This document shows positions 53,712 through 63,288 of a stretch of 64,000 nucleotides of DNA, in pieces (positions within the stretch are counted from its first letter, which is position 1; each line of letters starts with the position of its first letter). The notes beneath the pieces are model-generated. The model worked only from the letters and a program-made list of their open reading frames with translations. It did no database searches and had not been told where the DNA came from. A program made the position numbers and the translations under genes. The stretch comes from Cucumibacter marinus DSM 18995. Its GTDB lineage: Bacteria; Pseudomonadota; Alphaproteobacteria; Rhizobiales; Devosiaceae. The stretch spans positions 248,001-312,000 of the forward strand of contig NZ_AUCR01000002.1 in NCBI RefSeq assembly GCF_000429865.1. Direction: 5' to 3'.

Positions 53712-54191
53712 CTAGCTCGTCTCCAGCCGGAACTTCATGAAGGTCTCGCCGTCATAATCGACATTCTCGACGAAGCGAGCGCCAAGCCGCTTGAGGGCGC
53801 CGAGGCGGGTGCGGGTCGGGGGCAAGAGGAAGGTCACGAAGGGGATGCGGTCGTCATCCCGCGCAAAGGCAAGCGCCTGGTTGGCGATGCGCATGCCGAG
53901 ACCGAAACGGTCGGGCCGCAGCACAAGGCCGAAATCCCACTCCTCGCCTTCCTTTTGAAAGCCACCCCAGCCCACATACTCACCATCGCTGAGGAAGGCC
54001 CAATGGCCGAGCCCGTCGCGTTCCCAGCATGCTTCCTTGGAGGACACGAAACCGGCGGCCATCTCTTCGTCCCATTCCGATGTCGTCAGCAGTGGCATGT
54101 GTTCCGCCACCTTCGGGTGGGACATATGCGCGACGATCTCAGCAAGAGGGATTTCGGGCAGGCGGGCAAAGGTGATGGTGGTGTCAGGCAT
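53712..54191 (-). CDS. GNAT family N-acetyltransferase
   Basis: The 159-residue protein has the GNAT pattern: HWAFLSDGEYVGWGGFQ, an acetyl-CoA-loop-like FGLVLRPDRFGLGMRIANQAL and a C-terminal FVENVDYDGETFMKFRL. It probably acetylates a small molecule. The start at 54191 has no clear SD; the true start could be upstream, up to 54281. It lies between repeat clusters and its neighbours do not tell its substrate. Confidence 0.8.
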   Translation of the reverse strand: MPDTTITFARLPEIPLAEIVAHMSHPKVAEHMPLLTTSEWDEEMAAGFVSSKEACWERDGLGHWAFLSDGEYVGWGGFQKEGEEWDFGLVLRPDRFGLGMRIANQALAFARDDDRIPFVTFLLPPTRTRLGALKRLGARFVENVDYDGETFMKFRLETS

Positions 54192-54605
54192 TGTTTTGAG
54201 AAAGACCAGAATGAACGGTTTTGAATATGGCCGCCATGAATGGTCGCGATGCCGCGTCCGGTCAAGCGCGCTGCTTTTCAATCTGGCTCACTTCCGTTCA
54301 CGAAAAAGGCGCCCCTTGGGGCGCCTCAATCCTTAACGCATCCTGCTCCACCTCATCCTGAGCTTGTCGAAGGGCAAGGTCAGCCCAGACCATCACCCTC
54401 GTCATGCTCGGGCTTGACCCGAGCATCCATGATGAGGTGCCGCCCGGGAACCGGGAATGATCAGCGACCTGCTTCTTGGTTGACCCGCCTCATGGACCCT
54501 CGGGTCAAGCCCGAGGGTGACGAAACTGTTTGGTGTCGGACCTCGTGGGTCGCCCTTCGACAGGCTCAGGAGGCTCACCATGAGGGCTTTGGATTCAACC
54601 GCCAA
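54192..54605. repeat. Nested palindromic repeat block between the GNAT gene and moaF copy 2
   Basis: This 414-base gap has a terminator hairpin (54307-54326) and a composite of nested inverted repeats: a CATCCTGAGCTTGTCGAAGG unit (54354-54373) and its partner CCTTCGACAGGCTCAGGAGG (54554-54573) enclose CATGCTCGGGCTTGACCCGAG (about 54403-54423) and a partner CCCTCGGGTCAAGCCCGAGGG (about 54497-54517). No gene was seen. Confidence 0.7.
54307..54326 (-). terminator. Intrinsic terminator on the minus strand
   Basis: AGGCGCCCC (54307-54315) pairs with GGGGCGCCT (54318-54326); reading on the minus strand, it runs into a T-tract (54306 to 54303). It would stop transcripts coming from moaF copy 2, about 280 bases earlier, before the GNAT gene. 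Confidence 0.7.
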
Positions 54606-55442
54606 TCAGATCGTGGCGTCCTTGGTCCAGTTGGCGATCTCTGAATAGGCGCCGATGGGGAAGTTGACCGTCTTGGTCAGGTCGTCATCCGAATAGCCGA
54701 AGATCTTGCCGGTCGTCTTGAGGCTGTCATGGTCCATCAAAACGCAGCCCACGGTCGGCACCAGCTTCTCGCGCCAGGTGAAGAGATAAAGGTGGTCGCC
54801 GATCTTGTGGTAGTGGCAGCTGTCGGTGTCGGCCAGCCCCTGTTCCGCACCTTCAAGGCACTGCCAGGTGTAGCGGGTCGGGCTGAGATAGATGTGCTCG
54901 TAGAGCTCTTTCGGATTGTAGCGGTGCCGGATGCGCAGGCCCACCAGCTCTTCGGTCTCCTGATGGTGCTTGGCGGCAGGATCGAAGGGCTTGTTGACGC
55001 TGGCATGGTGGAATTCGGACCGGACCAGGGTCAGTTCCTCGTTCTTGAGCGCGCGGGCCAGCAGTGAGGAATGCGCCCCTTCGGCGTCCGGCAAGCGCGA
55101 AACCACGCAGGTCGCGACATTCTCATTGAGGTCGAGGACGATCGACACCGAGGTGTCTTTCTCGACCGTCGCCTTGACGAAGTCGACGAAGTAGATGCCC
55201 GGCCGCAGCGAAGTCGCCAGATAGGTCTCCTCGGCACTGACACCCGTTTCCTCGCCAGCAGTGACCTTCCAGGTCATCTTGCTGTCCGAGGAGAAAACAT
55301 GCTCGATCACATCGCCATTCTCGAAATAGAGCGTGATCGTCTTGCCAACGAGATCGGGGGAGGGGGCGGTCAAATTGCTGTCCGGAGCGAAGGCTTCGCC
55401 CAGGGCGCCAACGGAAATCCAGTTGTTGTCTTTTTCAGTCAT
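54606..55442 (-). CDS. moaF: MoaF family protein (copy 2)
   Basis: The 278-residue protein shows the same two-part layout as the copy at 42.5 kb, with closely matching C-terminal motifs (ELVGLRIRHRYNPKELYEHIYLSPTRYTWQ; LYLFTWREKLVPTVG). It follows the class III aminotransferase gene by 31 bases in the same operon. Association with amine metabolism, seen twice in this window, is a better lead than molybdenum cofactor synthesis. AGGTAAG precedes the ATG. Confidence 0.82.
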   Translation of the reverse strand: MTEKDNNWISVGALGEAFAPDSNLTAPSPDLVGKTITLYFENGDVIEHVFSSDSKMTWKVTAGEETGVSAEETYLATSLRPGIYFVDFVKATVEKDTSVSIVLDLNENVATCVVSRLPDAEGAHSSLLARALKNEELTLVRSEFHHASVNKPFDPAAKHHQETEELVGLRIRHRYNPKELYEHIYLSPTRYTWQCLEGAEQGLADTDSCHYHKIGDHLYLFTWREKLVPTVGCVLMDHDSLKTTGKIFGYSDDDLTKTVNFPIGAYSEIANWTKDATI

Positions 55443-55473
55443 GTCTTACCTGAGTTTGGCACGAATTGCCGGC

Positions 55474-56859
55474 CTAGCCGGCGGTGAAGGCGGTCAGCAT
55501 CTCGTCGAAGACGGCGCCATGAGCGCGGACGTCTTCGATGGTGGTGGCCGGCGAGATCAACGCCATGTTGTGGAACGGCGTCAGCAGGATACCACGATTG
55601 GCGAAATAGAGATGGCTGAGCAGCTCGATGTCGTCATTGCGCGCCATCGCCGCTTCGCCGCCATTGCGGGGCACATCGGGCATGTAGAGATACTCGACCC
55701 GGCAGCCCATGCGGCTCACATGCCAGGGCAGGTTGTGCTTCTTGATGAGCTCGCGGATCTGGGTTTCGAGCGCGGCGGCGATCTCCGTCGTGCCAGCATA
55801 GGTTTCCGGGGTGATCACGTGGCTCAGCGTGGCACGCATGGCCCTGAGGGTCAGCGCGTTGGCGACCAGCGTGCCGCCGAAGCCATAATGGTTGATGCCG
55901 GGCCCGCGCGTCAGGTCCTTGACGAACGCGCCGACCGCCTCGTTCATGCCCCAGACGGCGCTTGGGATGCCGCCGGACAACACCTTGCCGAGCACAAGGA
56001 TGTCGGGTTCGAGGCCGAGCTCGCCGGTGCCGCCCGAGGGGCCGAGGCAGATGGTGTGGGTCTCATCGATGATCAACAGCGTGCCAGTCTTGCGCGTGAT
56101 CTCGCGCAGGGCGGTGTGAAAGCCCTCGGCCGCCGGGATCATCCCGATATTGGTCATATGCGGCTCGGCGAGCACCGCGGCAACATCGCCATGCGACAGC
56201 GCCTCTTCGAGCGCGGCGACATCGTTGAACTCGACGACCCGCGTGGTGCGGTCATAGTCGAGCCCGTTGGATGCAATACCGTGTTGCGGGGCAACGCGCC
56301 CGTTCTGCAGTTCGACCTGGGTATCGTCGACCGAGCCATGATATTTGCCATTGAAAACCAGCACCTTGTCGCGGCCGGTCATCTGGCGCGCCACGCGCAG
56401 GGCAAAGCGGTTGGCATCGGTCGCCGAAGTGGCGAGCTGCCAGTAGGGCAGGCCGAAGCGGCGCGACAGGTCTTCGGTGACCGCGATCGAGTCTTCGGTG
56501 GGCAGCATGTAGGACGTGCCCAGTTCGGTGAGATCGCGGGCGATGGCGTCCATCACAACCGGGTGGCCGTGGCCGTAAAGGGCGGCCGAATCACCGAGGC
56601 AGAAATCGATATATTCATGCCCGTCGATATCGCGCAGGCGGGCGCCATGGGCGGCCTGGGCGTAAATCGGGTAGGGCGTGCCCCACTGGCTCATCCAGTG
56701 CAGGGGAACGCCATGCGGCATGGTTTTTTCCGCCTGATGAAACGCACGTTGAGCCGCCGGATGGGATTGCCGGAAACGGACCTCTTCCTCGCCGCGAATA
56801 CGCGCAAGCCTTTGAGGATCGATAGAATGCGTGGCTTCTGCCGCAGCCGACAATGCCAT
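55474..56859 (-). CDS. Class III PLP-dependent aminotransferase
   Basis: The 461-residue protein resembles omega-amino acid / glutamate-1-semialdehyde-type aminotransferases: DGHEYIDFCLGDSAALYGHGHP, FNGKYHGSVDD, LLIIDETHTICLGPSGGTG and the PLP Lys in LVLGKVLSGGIPSAVWG. It could convert an amine to an aldehyde, which would fit the absence of an amine oxidase in this cluster. GGGAG lies upstream of the ATG. It heads a two-gene operon with moaF copy 2 and is divergent from a LuxR-type regulator. Confidence 0.86.
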   Translation of the reverse strand: MALSAAAEATHSIDPQRLARIRGEEEVRFRQSHPAAQRAFHQAEKTMPHGVPLHWMSQWGTPYPIYAQAAHGARLRDIDGHEYIDFCLGDSAALYGHGHPVVMDAIARDLTELGTSYMLPTEDSIAVTEDLSRRFGLPYWQLATSATDANRFALRVARQMTGRDKVLVFNGKYHGSVDDTQVELQNGRVAPQHGIASNGLDYDRTTRVVEFNDVAALEEALSHGDVAAVLAEPHMTNIGMIPAAEGFHTALREITRKTGTLLIIDETHTICLGPSGGTGELGLEPDILVLGKVLSGGIPSAVWGMNEAVGAFVKDLTRGPGINHYGFGGTLVANALTLRAMRATLSHVITPETYAGTTEIAAALETQIRELIKKHNLPWHVSRMGCRVEYLYMPDVPRNGGEAAMARNDDIELLSHLYFANRGILLTPFHNMALISPATTIEDVRAHGAVFDEMLTAFTAG

Positions 56860-57020
56860 TTAATGCTCCCTGAACTAACTTGAGCGCATCATGTGCGGGG
56901 GCTCACATGAAGGCCATCAACCCTATGGTGGATAGGTCAAATCACAGCCTCAGGTGATCCGAAAACAGGGGAGTTTGGCCTTCATCTGTTTACTTAACAT
57001 CTGAACTATTTCCTGCTACA

Positions 57021-57036
57021 CTGCAACCCGGCTGCA
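57021..57036. promoter_or_regulatory. Inverted repeat in the aminotransferase/LuxR divergent region
   Basis: CTGCA (57021-57025) and TGCAG (57032-57036) flank a six-base core ACCCGG, with C at 57031. It is 42 bases before the LuxR start and could be an operator for that protein. The match to a classical lux box is weak. Confidence 0.4.
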
Positions 57037-57077
57037 GAAACAAACGGATTATCGGTCTGAGGCCACGGGAGGGAATT

Positions 57078-57770
57078 ATGGACATGAAGCTCGCTTCGGA
57101 GCCCCACGAGGCGGCCCGAATGGCGACCTCGTTCGCCCGCGATATGCTCGGCGCCGGCTCGTCTGCATTCTATTTCGTTACACCTGAGCTCGAACTTTAC
57201 GATTTCGTACTGCGGAACGTGCCCATGGATTTTCATGAGCGCTATCTCGACCAGATGTCCGCGTTCGATCCGTTGCATGTCCGCCAGCTTGCCGACAAGG
57301 CCTCGCCGGTTGCCATGCTGCGCCAGCAGCGGCACACGGTGCCAACGGATCACTACCGGCGCTACAGGCAATTCTCGACCTTTTACGGGGTTTCGGATTC
57401 GCTCGAATTCATCTTCCGGCGTGAAGGGAGCATTTTCGCCGGTATGAGCATTTCCTGGGCTGACCGGCGCGATATTCCCGAGGCAACGGCGCGCGTGGCG
57501 CCCTCGATCCATTCCTATATCGAGTTCAACCTCACCAAGCTCGGCGTGGCGCTGCCCGATCCGCGCGAACGGGCGATGGACCGGTTCGGCCTGACCCAGC
57601 GTGAGCGGGAAGTGGCGGAGCTTGTGTGCTGCGGACGGACCAATGTCGAAATCGCCGAATGTCTTTCGATCGGCATCTCGACGGTCAAGACCCACCTGAT
57701 CCACATCTTTGCAAAGCTCGGTGTCGAAAACCGCGCCGCGGTCGTCGCCATGCTCGCCCAGACGCATTAG
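57078..57770 (+). CDS. LuxR family transcriptional regulator
   Basis: The 230-residue protein has an N-terminal sensor part of ~150 residues with PLHVRQLADKASPVAML-type segments, like the autoinducer-binding domain in place but without its known ligand residues, and a C-terminal GerE-type HTH (LTQREREVAELVCCGRTNVEIAECLSIGISTVKTHLIHIFAKLGV, residues ~175-219). No luxI is near, so it would be a solo regulator. It is divergent from the aminotransferase-moaF operon and probably controls it. Confidence 0.85.
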   Translation: MDMKLASEPHEAARMATSFARDMLGAGSSAFYFVTPELELYDFVLRNVPMDFHERYLDQMSAFDPLHVRQLADKASPVAMLRQQRHTVPTDHYRRYRQFSTFYGVSDSLEFIFRREGSIFAGMSISWADRRDIPEATARVAPSIHSYIEFNLTKLGVALPDPRERAMDRFGLTQREREVAELVCCGRTNVEIAECLSIGISTVKTHLIHIFAKLGVENRAAVVAMLAQTH

Positions 57771-58264
57771 GGCGGGGCAGCCTGAACGCCTATGTCATTC
57801 CCGACCTGCTCGGGACCTAGCTGCTCAATTATGCCTCGTCTTTACCCGGTTCATCCGGGTATTCCATTTGACTTGGACCACTCGAACAAGTCGGGTGGTG
57901 ACGGCTGGGTGTCTCGTTGAGGCCTAACCCACCCAACGCGCCGTCCCGGGCCAGACCCGGGACCTCATTCCGGTTATCTCGGCCCCGGATCAAGTCCGGG
58001 GCAGCCCGGGAGGATGCAATGCCCCACGCCCTCATCCTGAGCTTGTCGAAGGACGAGGGCCAGCTGCGCATCCGCCGCTCCAACCCTTCGAGCATAGCTC
58101 TCAGGGTGTTCGTCGCTCAGATCGCTCCACCGGAGCGATCTGTACCTTCGGTACCGCTCCTCACTCCACCATCCGGTTGATTGCGGCATTCGCGATGGCT
58201 GCTGATCATGACGCCCAAGGCCGGGGACAGGTGCGTGCCCCCGCCACAGATAACAAGGGTGGAC
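57771..58264. repeat. Dispersed palindromic repeats in a 494-base gap
   Basis: Units seen: TCCCGA-N5-TCGGGA (57799-57814), GTCCCGGG-N5-CCCGGGAC (57943-57963), GCCCCGGA-N6-TCCGGGGC (57982-58002), CATCCTGAGCTTGTCGAAGG (58033-58052), and a perfect CAGATCGCTCC/GGAGCGATCTG stem (58118-58142). No T-tract was found, and no gene. The start of the amidohydrolase follows. Confidence 0.7.
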
Positions 58265-59926
58265 ATGAGCACGTCGCAGGCAGACCTCGTTCTTCGCAAC
58301 GGCCGGATTTACACGGTCAATGGAAACGGCGACTGGGCCGAGGCCATGGCGGTCAAGGACGGCAAGATCGTCGCGATCGGTTCGGAAAGCGTCATCTCGG
58401 GCTATACCGAGGGCGCCGAGGTCATCGACCTCGACGGCAAGATGGTCATGCCCGGCATTGTCGATGTTCACAATCACCACTTCATCGCCGGCGCATCCGA
58501 CCTGTTCGAACTCAGGTTCCTGCCGTCCCTCAGCTACGAAGAAGTGCTCGAAAAGGTGCGCGAGCGCGCTGCCCAGACAGAGCCGGGTGGCTGGATCATT
58601 GGCGGTTCCTGGGGCAGCAATTTTGCCGACCGGCTGAACTCGCTCGAAGCCAAGAAGGCTCTGGATGACGCTGCTGGCGGGCGTCCCGTTCTGCTGCGTG
58701 ACGACACCTACCACAATCGTTGGGTGAACACGGCGGCGCTGGCGGCTGCCGGTATCACCAGGGACACGGCCGATCCCGAGCAGGGCGAAATCCTGCGTGA
58801 TCCTGAAACCGGCGAAGCGACCGGTGTGCTGCTCGAAACCGCGGCCGCCTTTGTTGAACGCGCCGCCGACGAAGCGCAGCCTTTGACCCCCGAGCAACAG
58901 CGTGAGGCCGCCTCAAGCGCCATGGCGACGCTGAATTCATTCGGGGTGACCGCGTTTCTTGATGCTGCCTGCATGGAATACATGATGGCCGCGCTCAAGG
59001 GGCTCGATGATCGCGACGAGATGACCTGCTGGGCCGGCGCCTGCCTGCCGGCAACCGAGCCGGGCTTTATCTTCGGCAAGGTCGGCAAGGAACTGATCGC
59101 GGTCAAGGAACAGTATCGGGGCAAGCATGTGTTCCCCGATTTCATCAAGATCTTCCTCGATGGGGTGCCGCCGGCGCGCACCGCGGCCTTTGTCGAGCCC
59201 TATGTGCCCGACACCATTCATGGCTGCTGTTTTTGCGGTGCGACCAAGATGACCGTGCCCGAGCTGGTGCGCTGGGTCGGGGATGCGGAAAAGGAAGGCA
59301 TGGGCGTCAAGATCCACTGCGCAGGCGATGCCGCCGTGCTGCAGGCGCTCGACGCGTTCGAGGTCGTGCGTTCGTTCAACGGGCCGACCGAGATCAAGCA
59401 TCACGTTGCCCATGCCAGCTTCATCCGGGAAGAGGACATCATGCGCTTCGCCGAATTGGGCGTCGTCGCCGATCTCTGCCCGATCATCTGGTATCCGACC
59501 CCGATCCTCGAGGCCACCAAGGCGGCTTTGGGTGAGGAGCGTGCGGAGCGATTCTGGCCGAACAAGAAGCTCGACGAAGCCGGTGCCCTGATGGCTTCGG
59601 GGAGCGATTGGCCGGTCGCTCCGCAGCCCGACCCCTGGGACGGGATCGAGGGCATGATCACGCGCGAAAATCCTTCGGGTGCCTATCCGGGCCAGTCGCT
59701 CTGGAAAGAGCAGGCGCTGGGGCTCGAGAAGGTGCTCGAGATCTACACCATCAACGCGGCCAAGGCGATGCGGATCGATGAGTTCACCGGTTCGCTTGAA
59801 AGCGGCAAGTTCGCCGATTTCATCGTTCTCGACCGCAATTTGTTCGAAACGCCCGAAAAGGACCTCGCGGATACCCGGGTTCTGAAGACCTTCTTCAAAG
59901 GGCGCAAAGTGTTTGAGCGGACCTAA
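58265..59926 (+). CDS. Amidohydrolase family protein (YtcJ-like)
   Basis: The 553-residue protein is a large metal-dependent amidohydrolase of the YtcJ subgroup: [31 protein letters not shown] (two metal-binding His), a later HCAGDAAV His, [14 protein letters not shown] and an [18 protein letters not shown] region with the metal Asp. It would hydrolyse an amide or similar bond. The ATG at 58265 follows AAGGGTGG. A CobW-type GTPase gene starts eight bases after the stop and may supply the metal. Substrate unknown. Confidence 0.86.
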   Translation: MSTSQADLVLRNGRIYTVNGNGDWAEAMAVKDGKIVAIGSESVISGYTEGAEVIDLDGKMVMPGIVDVHNHHFIAGASDLFELRFLPSLSYEEVLEKVRERAAQTEPGGWIIGGSWGSNFADRLNSLEAKKALDDAAGGRPVLLRDDTYHNRWVNTAALAAAGITRDTADPEQGEILRDPETGEATGVLLETAAAFVERAADEAQPLTPEQQREAASSAMATLNSFGVTAFLDAACMEYMMAALKGLDDRDEMTCWAGACLPATEPGFIFGKVGKELIAVKEQYRGKHVFPDFIKIFLDGVPPARTAAFVEPYVPDTIHGCCFCGATKMTVPELVRWVGDAEKEGMGVKIHCAGDAAVLQALDAFEVVRSFNGPTEIKHHVAHASFIREEDIMRFAELGVVADLCPIIWYPTPILEATKAALGEERAERFWPNKKLDEAGALMASGSDWPVAPQPDPWDGIEGMITRENPSGAYPGQSLWKEQALGLEKVLEIYTINAAKAMRIDEFTGSLESGKFADFIVLDRNLFETPEKDLADTRVLKTFFKGRKVFERT

Positions 59927-59934
59927 GGGGCACA

Positions 59935-61089
59935 ATGACATCCTCCCAGATATCGCCTGACCGCTCAATCCCGGTGACCGTGCTGACCGGGTTCCTGGGC
60001 AGTGGCAAGACAACGGTGCTCAACCGTTTGTTGTCCCGCCCGGGCCTCGACGGCACGGTCGCCATTATCAACGAGTTCGGCGAAATCGGTCTCGATCATC
60101 TGTTGATCGAGAAGAGCGAGGAAAGCTTCGCGCTGCTCGACAATGGCTGTGTGTGCTGCACCATTCGCGGCGACCTCAGCCAGACGCTTGTCGATCTCAA
60201 GACCCGCTTTGCGGCGGGTGAACTCAAGGCGCTCGACAGGATCGTCATCGAGACGACGGGTCTCGCGGACCCGGCGCCGATCCTGCACACGCTAATGGCC
60301 GACGACACGCTGATCGGCCGTTTCCATATCGACGGTGTGGTGGTGACGGTTGATGCCGTCAATGGCGCGGGAACGCTGACCAACCATGCCGAGTCCGCCA
60401 AACAGGTGGCGGTTGCCGACCGGCTGCTGGTCACCAAGGCGGACCTGGCCGACACCGATGCGATCAACGCCCTGATCAGGGGAGTGCGGGCACATAACGG
60501 CACCGCGCCGATCCGCATGGTTTCGAACGGGGAGGTTGGCCCCGAGGATATTTTCGAACTTGGCCTGTTCGACGCTGCGGGCAAATCGCCCGATGTCGAA
60601 CGCTGGCTGCACGAGGCAGCGGCAGGCGCACACGATCATGATCACGGCCAGAGCAAGGGGCATGGGCACGATCATGGTCACGCGCCAGAGGGGGCGCATG
60701 CGGGCGGACACGCCCATGCGCAGGAAGGCGGCATCCGGTCATACAGCGCCATAATCGATGACCCTGTGGACTGGGCCGCCTTCTCCCATTGGCTCGAATT
60801 GGTGGCGGCGATGCGCGGTGACGACATGCTGCGCTTCAAGGGCATCGTCCGGGTGAGCGATCATCCCGAGCGGCCGATCGTGGTTCATGGCGTCCAGCAC
60901 GTTTTCCATCCGCCGCAAATGCTTGAGCAATGGCCATCCGACGATCACCGCACCAAGCTGGTGTTCATCGTGCGGGATATCCCTGCCGAAACCATCGAAA
61001 CCACCTTGGCGAAATTCGCCCGTATCGAAGCACCGCGGCTCCGGCCGGCGGCGGAAGACGGGCGCCATCTGTCACGCGTCAATGCGTGA
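59935..61089 (+). CDS. CobW family GTP-binding metallochaperone
   Basis: The 384-residue protein has Walker A GFLGSGKT (19-26), the metal motif GCVCC (71-75), [10 protein letters not shown] and a long His-rich loop (about residues 233-266, many HDH and GHGH steps), then the CobW C-terminal domain. These GTPases bring metals such as zinc or cobalt to client proteins. The upstream amidohydrolase is the likely client. A Liv-type transporter follows. Confidence 0.88.
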   Translation: MTSSQISPDRSIPVTVLTGFLGSGKTTVLNRLLSRPGLDGTVAIINEFGEIGLDHLLIEKSEESFALLDNGCVCCTIRGDLSQTLVDLKTRFAAGELKALDRIVIETTGLADPAPILHTLMADDTLIGRFHIDGVVVTVDAVNGAGTLTNHAESAKQVAVADRLLVTKADLADTDAINALIRGVRAHNGTAPIRMVSNGEVGPEDIFELGLFDAAGKSPDVERWLHEAAAGAHDHDHGQSKGHGHDHGHAPEGAHAGGHAHAQEGGIRSYSAIIDDPVDWAAFSHWLELVAAMRGDDMLRFKGIVRVSDHPERPIVVHGVQHVFHPPQMLEQWPSDDHRTKLVFIVRDIPAETIETTLAKFARIEAPRLRPAAEDGRHLSRVNA

Positions 61090-61150
61090 TCCATACCCAA
61101 CCCGCCGGGTTGTCCGGCGGGTGGATACGAGCAACCGGGAGGAGCTTTTT

Positions 61151-62335
61151 ATGAGCTTTAAACTAATCGGATCTCTGACAGCGGCAGTGTTCGGCGCTGT
61201 CCTGGCCATGAGCGCCAGTACGGGCGCTGCCATGGCCGCACCCGAATGTCCCGACGGGACGATCAAACTGGGTGGCATCTCCACCATCACCGGCCCTGCC
61301 GATTTTTCGGAAGTGCCCAACGCAACCGCGGCCGTTTTCGATCAGGTCAATGCCGAAGGCGGCATCAATGGCTGCCAGATCGAGTATATCCTGCTTGATG
61401 ACAAGGCCGATCCGCAGGTCGCTGCGCAGTCGGCACGCGACCTCGTCGACAACCGTGGCGTCGTCGCCATGGTCGGCTCGGCCAGCCTGCTCGAATGCCA
61501 GGTGAACGCCGGCTACTACCACAATTCCGGCATTCTCTCGATGCAGGGCCTCGGCGTTGACGCCGCCTGCTTCAACGTGCCGTCGATCTCGCCGGTCAAT
61601 GTGGGGCCGTTCCTGCTTTCGACTGTGATGCTGCAGTTCTCGACCGAACAGCTGGGCAACACCCAGCAGTGCGCAATGTGGATCATCACTGGTGGTACCG
61701 GCGAGGCCTATGCCGAAGCCGTTGCCAACTGGGAAGAGCTGAGCGGGCAGAAGATCCACCTGGTGGACAATTCCGTGCCGTTCCAGGGCGACTACACTCC
61801 TTATGTGCTCAAGGCGCGTGACGAGGGATGTGATGCGGTCGTGTTCAACACGGTCGAGCCGCAGGTCGTGCAGATGATCAAGGCCGCCGACGCCCAGAAC
61901 ATCGAGGGTATCGACTGGTTGTTCCTGGCACCGGGTTACACCGTGCAGGTTGCCGAGGCGCTTGCCGACACCAACCAGCCGGTCTATGCCGGAACCGAAT
62001 GGGAACCGTTCACTGAAGCCGGTTCGGAAGCCAATGAGGGCTGGAAGGCCGCCATGGAGACCGCCGGCCTGCCACTGACCGCGTTCAGCCAGGGTGGCTA
62101 TGAAGCCGCGACCCTGATGATCGACGTGATCAAGGGCATCGACGGCCCTGTGACCCGCGAAGCGGTGACCAACGCCCTGCATACCATGGAGCCGATGGAG
62201 CACCCGCTGGTGGGTACGCCGTATATGTTCGGCGAAGGCGACCGTCACTCGTCCTCGCGGGCGACCAAGGTCATGAAACTTGAAGGTGGCGAGTGGGTTC
62301 TCGAGACCCCGGACTGGTTCGTCCTGGGGGACTGA
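61151..62335 (+). CDS. Branched-chain amino acid type ABC transporter substrate-binding protein
   Basis: The 394-residue precursor has a Sec signal (LIGSLTAAVFGAVLAMSAS, ending AAMA) and the type I periplasmic-binding fold: TIKLGGISTITGPADFSEVPNA, EGGINGCQIEYILLDDKADP. It contains five to six Cys (e.g. SLLECQVN, DAACFN, TQQCAMW), more than usual for the family. It feeds the LivH/LivM permeases downstream. GGGAGGA precedes the ATG. Ligand unknown; the adjacent amidohydrolase suggests an amide-bearing molecule. Confidence 0.9.
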   Translation: MSFKLIGSLTAAVFGAVLAMSASTGAAMAAPECPDGTIKLGGISTITGPADFSEVPNATAAVFDQVNAEGGINGCQIEYILLDDKADPQVAAQSARDLVDNRGVVAMVGSASLLECQVNAGYYHNSGILSMQGLGVDAACFNVPSISPVNVGPFLLSTVMLQFSTEQLGNTQQCAMWIITGGTGEAYAEAVANWEELSGQKIHLVDNSVPFQGDYTPYVLKARDEGCDAVVFNTVEPQVVQMIKAADAQNIEGIDWLFLAPGYTVQVAEALADTNQPVYAGTEWEPFTEAGSEANEGWKAAMETAGLPLTAFSQGGYEAATLMIDVIKGIDGPVTREAVTNALHTMEPMEHPLVGTPYMFGEGDRHSSSRATKVMKLEGGEWVLETPDWFVLGD

Positions 62336-62355
62336 TCGGCGCCATCTGAACCTTC

Positions 62356-62391
62356 GGCCGGCGCCACAATGCTTGGTGCCGGCCGTTTTTC
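62356..62391 (+). terminator. Terminator-like hairpin between binding protein and permease genes
   Basis: A CGGCCGGCGCC arm faces GGTGCCGGCCG around a short loop, followed by five T's (TTTTTC near 62391). It is a strong intrinsic-terminator-like fold between genes of one operon and would lower permease expression relative to the binding protein. Confidence 0.7.
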
Positions 62392-62415
62392 ATAAATGGG
62401 GGAAGTCATCTCATC

Positions 62416-63288
62416 ATGCTTTCACTGGATGTGACATCCATTTTGGCGGGATTGCCTGCCGGCGGTGCCTACGCGCTGCTCGGGGTCTGTCTCGTTTTCA
62501 CCTACCGGCTGGTCGCCGTGGTGAATTTCACCGGTGCCGCCATTGGCGCGGTTGGCACCTTCACGCTCGTGCTGCTGCACGAACACGGATTTCCCCTCTG
62601 GCCGGGCGTCGGGCTCGGCCTGATTGCCGGCATGCTGGCCGCGATCGTGCTCGGCCTCGTCATGGTGACCTGGTTCTCCGAGGCGCCGGCCCAGACCAAG
62701 GCGGCGGTCACCGTCGCTCTTTTGGTGGGTATCGTGGCCATCGGGCTGCGTGTCACCGGCGGTCAGCACCCGCGCCCGTTCCCCGATCTCATTCCGGGGC
62801 CGGCCTTCACGATTGCCGGGGTGGTGATCACCAAGGCCGCGGTTGCCACCATCGGGCTGGCAATTGCCTTCGCCGGTGCTGCAACGCTGTTCCTCAACAA
62901 CACACGGACCGGGCTTCAGTTGCGCGCCCTGTCCGAACGGCCGACCACCGCCGAATTGCTGGGCATGCGGACTCGCGTTCTCTCTATCGGGGTTTGGGCC
63001 GTCGCCGGTATCGCGACCACGCTGGCGCTGATGCTGATCGCGCCGCAAAGGCCGCCCAATTTCATGACGCTCAGCCTGCTTGTCGTGCCGGCCTTCGCTG
63101 CGGCCCTGATCGGGTTTTTCCGCAGCTTCTGGCTCACCCTGGTAGGCGGGCTCGCGCTCGGCATGATCGAAGGCTTCACCGCCTCGATCGACGAATTGCA
63201 GCAGTTCCGGGGCACTGTGCCCTTCCTGATTATCCTGGCCGTCTTGTTGTGGTCGCAGAGAAATGAGCGGTGGGATGAAGCACGTTAA
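62416..63288 (+). CDS. Branched-chain amino acid type ABC transporter permease (LivH family)
   Basis: The 290-residue membrane protein starts DVTSILAGLPAGGAYALLGVCL and continues FTYRLVAVVNFTGAAIGAVGTF, a LivH-like opening with some divergence (NFTGAAIG for the usual NFAHG). The coupling loop NNTRTGLQLRALSERPTTAELLGM is present. It partners with the truncated LivM gene that overlaps its end. Substrate unknown. Confidence 0.88.
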   Translation: MLSLDVTSILAGLPAGGAYALLGVCLVFTYRLVAVVNFTGAAIGAVGTFTLVLLHEHGFPLWPGVGLGLIAGMLAAIVLGLVMVTWFSEAPAQTKAAVTVALLVGIVAIGLRVTGGQHPRPFPDLIPGPAFTIAGVVITKAAVATIGLAIAFAGAATLFLNNTRTGLQLRALSERPTTAELLGMRTRVLSIGVWAVAGIATTLALMLIAPQRPPNFMTLSLLVVPAFAAALIGFFRSFWLTLVGGLALGMIEGFTASIDELQQFRGTVPFLIILAVLLWSQRNERWDEAR

